DNA of 64,000 nt, taken from positions 124,001-188,000 of the forward strand of contig JAFREE010000024.1 in NCBI GenBank assembly GCA_019400425.1. The letters are read 5' to 3'. The DNA comes from Hymenochaete sp. R1. Lineage: Eukaryota; Basidiomycota; Agaricomycetes; Hymenochaetales; Hymenochaetaceae. The notes under the pieces were generated by a model. The model searched no databases, was not told where the DNA came from, and saw only the letters and a list, made by a program, of their open reading frames with translations. This document shows, piece after piece, positions 57,683 to 64,000 of this stretch (position 1 is the stretch's first letter; each line of letters opens with the position of its first letter). A program made the position numbers and the translations under genes.

Positions 57683-60600
57683 ATGGGTCAATTCTCGAAC
57701 GACATCATCTCTCTTGTCTCGAGAGCTGCCTCTGAGCAGGTGCATTTGCTTCATCCATCTTCCAGTGCCAGGTATTGATTATTATCTCCCTTTTATATCG
57801 GATAACGATAGGCAGGTATCATTTCGGGCGACAATCCAACACATTACAATCGAAATGACCCTCTCCGTCTCTGGGTCATCCAAGTCGGCATTATTATCAT
57901 CTTCACCCAGCTCCTCTCTCTCGTCCTCAGTCGAATCCGCCAGCCCCGCGTTATCGCAGAAGTCATTGGCGGCGTCCTCCTCGGACCAACCGTCATGGGC
58001 CGCATCCCGAACTTCTCGAACCGTATTTTTCCCCAGGAGAGCATGCCCCTCCTCTCGCTCACCGCGAACATTGGACTCGTCTTCTTCTTGTTCTTGGTCG
58101 GGATGGAAATCGATACGAGTTCGATGAGGAATAACGCGAAGACTGCGGCGCTGATCAGCGCTGTGGGGCTTGTTCTGCCGTTGGGTGTAGGGGCCGCTAT
58201 CGCCGTGCCGATCTACCATACTTTCATTGATGTGAGTTGTGTTCTTCATCCTTTCGCTTTCGCTCTCGCCCTCACCATCGCCGCCCAACCCTGCGGCATC
58301 ACCAACCCGCTTTACATTACATGTGGCATGCTTGTGGCGCTGCTTTAAAAAGAAATGCTAATTTCTAATTCTTGTTACAAAAATAGGATACCGTTAATTT
58401 TGGATACTTCATCTTATTTGTTGCCGTGGCCGTAGGAATTACAGCCTTCCCCGTCCTTTGCCGTATCCTCACGGAGTGCCGTTTGCTGGATACACCAGTT
58501 GGTGTCGTTGTCCTTTCCGCTGGCGTCGGCAACGATGTCATTGGTTGGGTTCTCCTTGCCTTGACTGTCGCACTCGTCAATGCTTCGACGGGTCTCACCG
58601 CACTCTACGTCTTGCTCGTAGGTGTAGCATTCGTGTTTCTCATGCTTTACCCTGTGAAATGGGCGGTATATTGGTTGGCTAAAAGGACTGGGAGTCTTGA
58701 GGGTGGGGCCCCAAGTTCGTTTATGATGACGGCGACATTACTACTTGTGCTCGCCTCCGCGTTCTTCACGGACATTATCGGTATCCATGCTATTTTCGGT
58801 GAGCTTCTGCGTCTAAGAACCTGATTAATAATGAAGTTGTAATGATTAAACTTCTCTTGGGACAGGTGGTTTTCTGGCCGGTTTGGTTATTCCGCATGAA
58901 GGAGGCTTTGCTATCGCTCTTGTTGAGAAATTAGAGGACTTCGTTTCCTTGATATTTCTGCCATTGGTGAGGCTTCAAGCTCTATTCTTAGAAATCCATC
59001 TGAATATGTTTGGCATCCGCACGGTATCAGTATTTCGCAATTTCAGGCCTCAGCACGAACCTGGGATTGCTCGATACTGGAGAGACATGGGGATACGTTG
59101 TTCTTATCTGCGTCGTTGCTTTCCTTGGCAAGTTCATTGGATGCGGCTTGACGGCTAAGTTAACCGGCTTCTCCGTCCGCGAATCTGGCGCGATTGGTTC
59201 GCTCATGGCTTGCAAGGGTCTCGTCGAGCTCATCGTGCTGAACGTTGGCCTTAATGCGCAGATCTTGAATACGCGTGTGTTCTCGATGTTTGTGCTGCAC
59301 GCTATCGTACTCACTTTCATAACGACCCCACTTACTCTCGCGTGGTATCCCGAGAGTTCACGGAAATATGTTGGTTCGAGTGCGGCAAGCCATGTCGGTG
59401 GCGCCAAGGAGCCGCCGAAGGAAGAAGGTACACAAGGCATCATGGAGGACTCGACAAGGACGAGGTTCGCGGTCGTGTTGAACAGGGTCGAACACCTTCC
59501 CTCTATAATGACTCTCACACAGCTTCTTCAGCGCCCTTTCTCGCGCTCACTTTCACTCACGACATCCGATGCATCAGCAGACGAAAAAGCTGCGATCCGG
59601 GAAGCAGAGAAGAATATCAGCCTTGATGCCCTCCGTATTGTTGAGCTTTCAGAGCGTACATCCGCGGTCCTTCGCTCCCAGGAATGTGCTACTCTCGCTG
59701 CTGGCGATGCTCTACTAAGTGTTGTCCGTACGTCGGCAAGGATGCACCGTATCCCCGTCTCGAGCGCATTGACAGTCGTACCTACAAACGAATTTGCTCA
59801 ACGCGTATCGACCTTTGCCGGTGAAACTAACGCGCAGATGGTTATCATCCCATGGTCACTCAACAATACCGGACCAACAAATGGCAATGCAGAGCAGCAC
59901 GGGCCGTCAATAACGAGCCCCCTTCCTTCTGGTATCACCAACCCCTTTGAAGGCATCTTCCCTATCGGCGCCGCCATTGGCTCAGGCTCGGTCGTCTACT
60001 CCAATTTTATCAGAAAAGTGTTCGCAGAGTCCCCTGCAGATGTCGCTATTTTCATCGACCGTGCTTCAGACGCTTCATCCGACTCGACGGGTCTCAGTCT
60101 CGCCTCGCATCACATTTTCCTCCCCTTCTTTGGCGGACCGGATGATAGGCTGGCTCTTGACTTGGTCGTCCAGCTCTGTTCGAACCCAGCCGTGCGCGCT
60201 ACAGTTGTTCGGGTCGTCCGATCCGAGAACGAACCCGAACTCGTCTCTGGCGACACAAATGCGAACACGGAACGTCCGGACATCGCACGTCTTGATACTG
60301 TCGAGCAAGAGAAAGCCAACGCCCTCGCAAATTTCACGATCGGTGCCACGGGCGCTGAACGTACGACACCAGGCGCAGACACGATCTTTGGCCAACAGCA
60401 GAACACGACGACGCGTCTCCAAAGTGACACCTTGGATAATATTGCCTGGGCGCGGTACACATCTCCTCCAACAGCTGACTCTCCGGCACTCTCGGCTGCT
60501 GCACGCGAAGCGCTCTCACGAATCCAGTTTGACGAAGTGAGGAGCCCGACACCCTTACGGGCCACGTTGATGCGCGCTTCGGCTCTCGCGACTTCGATGA

Positions 60601-60839
60601 ACGGTGAAAACTTGATCGTGTTGCTTGGACGTGGACGGAGGATGGCGAGGGAGGAGCACAGGTCAGAGCTTAAGGGCGTGTTGTTAAGTGCGGGGCACGG
60701 ACATAAGGATAAGGGCGCTGCGGGTGGAGAAATGAGTCGCACCGTGGGTGATGTTGGGGCTGCGATGCTCTTTGGGTCGGACGTGGCTATGGGATCGGTG
60801 GTGGTTGTGCAGGCATTCTTGAAAAAGGAGGTTGCTTAA
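57683..60839 (+). CDS. KHA1: K+/H+ antiporter of the CPA2 family (KHA1-like)
   Basis: Monovalent cation/proton antiporter of an internal membrane (Golgi-type in yeast), important for K+ and pH balance. Exons 57683-57739, 57812-58231, 58387-58798, 58866-58966 and 59031-60839 give 932 residues. The first 430 residues form about 12 membrane spans: RQPRVIAEVIGGVLLGPTVM, IGLVFFLFLVGMEIDTS, ITAFPVLCRILTECRLL, SAGVGNDVIGWVLLA, HAIFGGFLAGLVIPHEGG, LYFAISGLSTNLGLL and CKGLVELIVLNVGLNAQIL. The GND in SAGVGNDVIGW matches the conserved ion-binding Asp region. The remaining 500 residues are a cytosolic USP-like/regulatory tail of low conservation. The acceptor at 57811 (tag before GCAGGT) keeps frame; the nearer cag does not. 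Confidence 0.94.
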
Positions 60840-61118
60840 GACCGGATTGATGCGGAATTCTGATTCTAATTTCATTGGCTGTACGATATTCTGATTTATT
60901 GTCTTGGTTTACTCTCATTACAGAAACATACCTTCCCAACTACGCGACGCAGTCGAAGCCGTCGACGTCAACAGTCTCCCCTTTCACTGTAACTTATTTA
61001 TGGTACATATTACCCTTTCCCCTCTTCGTTACTGTCATCTTTTGCCTCATCTGTCAGTGTAATTGAAATCTCACCCCTTCAGCATTCGAATGGAGTTCAT
61101 GTTCATAATGAAGATAAA

Positions 61119-62330
61119 CTAATATGTTATACCTGCTTCACAATTCAACTGGGCGTGCCTCTGGCTCAGCTCAACCAGCTCATCGTATTTTACGAGCTTC
61201 CCCCCGAAGATATCGAGCGAGCTACGGATGCTAAGCTTCAATCTACATCTAGGGACAATTGTAGAGATGAACAAACCTTCCAAATGTCAGATCCACCTTT
61301 CCCTGCGATAACTCGTCAACGAGTTGAAGATCTGACAAAGCCTTTGCACCACCGGCGTACGTTGTAGGTATTCGAGTCCACTCGCCGAGTTCTGCGGACG
61401 TCGCAACAAATTCAACAAAGGACAAGTTACACGTGATCTTAAGTATCTTACTGGAAACAAGTTCCTCATCGACGCCTCTGCAGAGACCTTCGTTGTCCGC
61501 GGCGTGAACCAGAAACTCGCTATGGGATCGCTTTAGAGCACAGCCGTCTTAATGGCCTGGTAACTCACCTGCAATAATCTGAGAGCATGTCTAGGGTATC
61601 TTTGCTGACTTCCATGTCGGTGATGGTCTGCCATTTATCCATTGCAACAAGCCACTTATTGTCCCGTCTTCTGCAGCTGTCAGGAAAAGGAAGAAGAAAT
61701 AGGGAGGATTGAGAAACAATGGATGTTTCTGACGATGCTTGGGTAAGTATACCTGATATCTACTACAAGCCTCTCCTTTCCTACTGCTTTATAAAAGTCT
61801 TCCAACCGTTCTTTTGAGAATTTTCCGGATGGGAAGAGGGATGAGGTCACTATGACCTTATTGACTTGAGTATGGGGATCACGTCAATACTCATTCACCT
61901 CACCTTGCTTGCCCCGACATCCAGCCATTCTTTTGCATTCTCATCTGTTATCCCACCACCTATCTGGAGGTGACCTGTAATATGTTCTTGAAGTGAAGTA
62001 AAGCGTTAGGCTTGGGGTGTAACGTACCTGGCCATGCCTTCAACGCTTCTTTGGCAGCCTCGTCGTTTCCAGGTCCTAATTTGATTATATGTCCCCCAAT
62101 GAGGTCTGCTTTTGCATACTTGTTTGCGAAGAAAGCAGGGGTTTCTTCTTCGCTTTCCTGCATGTCAGAGCTACAACATACGCGTTACTGGATCTATACG
62201 GATACCTTGCTTCGTAATTTGTTTGCAGAGCTGCTTCGTCCGTATTTGATAGTGTCCCACCAACGATTTGCTTCACCTTTCCTTTGTGGAGATCTATGCA
62301 GGGCCTGAAGACGCTGTATCTTCGCGACAT
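61119..62330 (-). CDS. HIS6: HIS6, phosphoribosylformimino-AICAR-phosphate isomerase (HisA type)
   Basis: Fourth step of histidine biosynthesis, an Amadori-type isomerisation in a TIM barrel. Exons 62330-62206, 62170-62028, 61974-61904, 61856-61753, 61676-61569, 61519-61452, 61391-61277 and 61221-61119 give 278 residues with consistent phases. Landmarks: [20 protein letters not shown] (catalytic Asp in CIDLH), [85 protein letters not shown] and [18 protein letters not shown] with the end [18 protein letters not shown]. The first intron is only 35 bp. The promoter region carries one arm of a 114-bp inverted repeat shared with RRN3. Confidence 0.94.
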
Positions 62331-62397
62331 GACGGTAAGAAGTGAAGATTGATAAATTCGAGAGTCGAGTCTTCGGAAGTAACTTGTATGCGCTTAC

Positions 62398-62466
62398 CTA
62401 ATCAGCGCGCCTCATCTGCATCTCACCTGCAATTTGAATTACAGCTGTTTCAGAAATCCTTGTCAT
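62398..62466 (-). promoter_or_regulatory. Upstream ORF in the presumed HIS6 leader
   Basis: 22-codon ORF starting MTRISETAV, with its ATG 134-136 bp before the HIS6 ATG. Its first nine codons lie inside the inverted-repeat arm and are identical to those of the uORF before RRN3. Translated only if transcription starts upstream of 62466. Confidence 0.35.
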
Positions 62467-62551
62467 GACGCGCGTTTGCGCACTCTTTTTTTCGACCAAA
62501 ATTACTATATATGGAAGGTCTTGAATGAGCTTGCCAAAACCGCGGTCGTCG
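62438..62551. repeat. 114-bp perfect inverted repeat, arm 1 (HIS6 side)
   Basis: Reverse complement identical over 114 bp to 62977-63090. Read on the minus strand (HIS6 sense) it contains CCATATATAG, a TATA-like element, an A7 run and the start of a uORF. It ends 107 bp before the HIS6 ATG. Similarity stops abruptly at both ends. No target-site duplication is visible beside the arms. Confidence 0.95.
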
Positions 62552-62719
62552 TCGTTGTTGTCGTCGCTGGCATCGCTCGCAGCAAATACCACTCTTCCTC
62601 CTCCACTCACTACGCCCTACCACCACATCAGTTCAGACTTGAAATGCTGAGGTCAGTGAAAGTGATGCTTGTTGGTGTAGGTTTCTGTGCGACTCATATT
62701 TCGGGTTGAATCAAAATTT

Positions 62720-62773
62720 CACGTGATTGGTTCGTTTTGTACACGTGGCGGAAAGAATAAATGTAGTCACGTG
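62720..62773. promoter_or_regulatory. Cluster of three CACGTG sites in the HIS6/RRN3 divergent promoter
   Basis: CACGTG at 62720-62725, 62742-62747 and 62768-62773, that is at 22- and 26-bp spacing, with an ATTGG (inverted CCAAT) directly after the first. These sites lie in the spacer between the repeat arms and are palindromic, so they could serve both genes. Typical binding sites of Cbf1/Pho4-type bHLH factors. Confidence 0.55.
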
Positions 62774-62788
62774 CTTTTTCCCACAGCA

Positions 62789-63023
62789 ATGTCGTCGTCG
62801 TCGCCTGTCGTGGAATATATGGGACCATTATTTCAGTATGCCTAACAAACTCAGTTCTAGACTCTTTTTTGTGTATCTATTACATTTGTGCAGATGGTTT
62901 GATGAAAGCAAAGGACTGTCGGCGAGCATGAAGGGTCAAACGACGACAGTGGACGACGAGCGACGAGCGACTATGCCGACGACCGCGGTTTTGGCAAGCT
63001 CATTCAAGACCTTCCATATATAG
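62789..63023 (+). CDS. Candidate short spliced ORF running into repeat arm 2
   Basis: ATG at 62789 in the context ccacagcaATG, 16 bp after the last CACGTG. MSSSSPVVEYMGPLFQ is joined through a possible intron (62836-62893; donor gtatgc, branch cctaac, acceptor gcag) to WFDESKGLSASMKG and further, ending FKTFHI inside repeat arm 2; 58 residues. It reads like the N-terminus of a real protein whose 3' part may have been cut off by the inverted repeat. No family recognised; it may instead be RRN3 leader sequence. Confidence 0.3.
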
Positions 63024-63090
63024 TAATTTTGGTCGAAAAAAAGAGTGCGCAAACGCGCGTCATGACAAGGATTTCTGAAACAGCTGTAAT
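62977..63090. repeat. 114-bp perfect inverted repeat, arm 2 (RRN3 side)
   Basis: Exact inverted partner of 62438-62551, separated from it by a 425-bp spacer. It ends 77 bp before the RRN3 ATG, so RRN3 has the same upstream sequence in sense orientation as HIS6. It is followed directly by cttttttctttcag, a good 3' splice-site sequence, which suggests an intron in the RRN3 leader. Confidence 0.95.
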
Positions 63091-63160
63091 CTTTTTTCTT
63101 TCAGCCCATCGCGTGCACAATCACCCGAAGGCTCAAAGACACACGCAGGCGACAATCTAA
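63062..63160 (+). promoter_or_regulatory. Upstream ORF in the presumed RRN3 leader
   Basis: 32-codon ORF MTRISETAVIFFLSAHR..., starting inside repeat arm 2 and ending 7 bp before the RRN3 ATG. It shares its first ten residues with the HIS6 uORF. If the leader is spliced at the cag at 63105 its reading would change. Confidence 0.35.
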
Positions 63161-63167
63161 AAGGCGT

Positions 63168-64000
63168 ATGGATCCTCATTCTCGACGCTCTCAGTTCAAC
63201 AACCAACAGGGCCGGCCCAAGTCTGGTCCTGAGCTTCAAACCGTCCGCAACTTGAAGATGGAGCTCAAGACAACCAACGTCTTTGATCAGTTTCGCAAGT
63301 CTTCTTCGGCCAATTCATTCGCATCCACGTCGACGAGTCCTGCATCTGCGAAGAGTCCAAAGGAAGTGGCGGGACGAGTGATCGTATCCAACTCGAGAGT
63401 GAGGAAGGATGAGAAATATAAGAGGGACATGTATCTCGCGTTCGTCGACAATGCGTTAGTGCAGAAGGACCGCGTACGTCAGATTCAGCTGGGTTCTCGG
63501 AAAACCTCTTTCTAAACTTAGACGTAACAGGGTGTAACTGAACATTATGATGACCTGGTTCGACAATTCACCCTTGAATCCAATAACACAACCAGCCAAA
63601 ATCCACAGCAACAGCCAGCTATGTTCCAGCAACAACAACAGCTTCGTGCTTACCTCACTGCCCTATCACACGTTGTCTCGAAGCTGGACAGATCGCACGT
63701 CGTCCTTGTCGATGCCATTGTTGGCATGCCTTGGAGCGTAATGGACTCTACATTCGTAAAAGCATACATTTCTTTCGTTTCCATGCTCGTCAGTGCTCGA
63801 CCCGAATATCTTACTTTGGTTTTGGAACGAGCCGCTCAAAGTTTAACATACCGTAAGAGACATGAATCTTTGTCATTGCTTTCATCTGACGCCTTTCATG
63901 TCCAGACTCTGCGAAGCATGCTTTAGAAGCAGGGCGCGCGGAGAGCTCCTCTGCTCCCCTAACTCGGCGATTAGTGTATGAGCGTGTGCACTCGCTCATC
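63168..64000 (+). CDS. RRN3: RRN3, RNA polymerase I initiation factor (3' end outside window)
   Basis: Bridges RNA polymerase I to the rDNA core promoter factors. Exons 63168-63473, 63531-63852 and 63906-64000 (continuing beyond the window) give about 240 visible residues. The first 80 residues are Ser-rich. Family landmarks follow: KYKRDMYLAFVDNALVQKDR, RAYLTALSHVVSKLDRSHVV, LVDAIVGMPWSVMDSTFVKA, YISFVSMLVSARPEYLTLVL and, after the second intron, SSSAPLTRRLVYERVHSLI. A Gln-rich insert (PQQQPAMFQQQQQL) precedes the conserved core. The start at 63168 is the first ATG of the frame. Confidence 0.93.

Noticed and set aside
62438..63090. MITE-like transposable element
   Set aside because: Long perfect terminal repeats fit, but no target-site duplication is visible, the spacer holds promoter elements, and no second copy is present in the window.

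Overview
The window is fungal nuclear DNA, most probably from a mushroom-forming basidiomycete (Agaricomycetes). Almost every gene is broken by many short introns of about 45-75 bp with GT...AG ends and a CTAAC/CTAAY-like branch site. Genes are closely packed on both strands, and the proteins are eukaryotic (lipin, VAC14, SIN1, AP-2 sigma, OST1, RRN3) with fungal-type members (GPI-anchored chitin deacetylase, HIS6, KHA1). I rebuilt gene models by eye. Splice sites were accepted when the reading frame stayed open across the junction and, where I know the family, when the joined protein agreed with it. No database search was run.

Layout. 1-5.1 kb: 3' part of a lipin phosphatidate phosphatase, then a USP-type deubiquitinase. 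5.5-8.5 kb: a tandem array of four small intronless paralogues of a family I do not recognise. 9.7-11.2 kb: GPI-anchored chitin deacetylase. 12.8-16.7 kb: VAC14, preceded by a possible uORF. 17.4-20.3 kb: two tandem GNAT acetyltransferases. 20.3-24.2 kb: a Gfo/Idh/MocA oxidoreductase and a mitochondrial hydroxyacid-oxoacid transhydrogenase (ADHFE1 type). 24.6-27.0 kb: membrane-anchored aspartic protease. 27.7-33.0 kb: PPR protein and the TORC2 subunit SIN1. 33.3-36.5 kb: AP-2 sigma, a CX5R phosphatase and ribosomal protein L35. 36.5-44.7 kb: gene-poor, with one C2H2 zinc-finger gene in the middle. 44.7-51.4 kb: MIX23, GILT-like thiol reductase, YOS1, MRPL22, OST1 and a small secreted protein. 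52.3-60.8 kb: a Ser-rich orphan, a PP2C/pyruvate dehydrogenase phosphatase-like protein and a KHA1 K+/H+ antiporter. 61.1-64.0 kb: HIS6 and the 5' part of RRN3, divergently transcribed.

No operon-like functional cluster is evident. Many neighbours form divergent pairs sharing a short promoter region: ADHFE1/protease, APS2/phosphatase, YOS1/MRPL22, Ser-rich orphan/PP2C, HIS6/RRN3. CACGTG motifs recur in these promoters.

The two most unusual things are the small-protein array (5553-8522) and the HIS6/RRN3 promoter. The latter contains a perfect 114-bp inverted repeat, so each gene is preceded, in its own sense orientation, by the same TATA-containing sequence and by a uORF that starts with the same codons.
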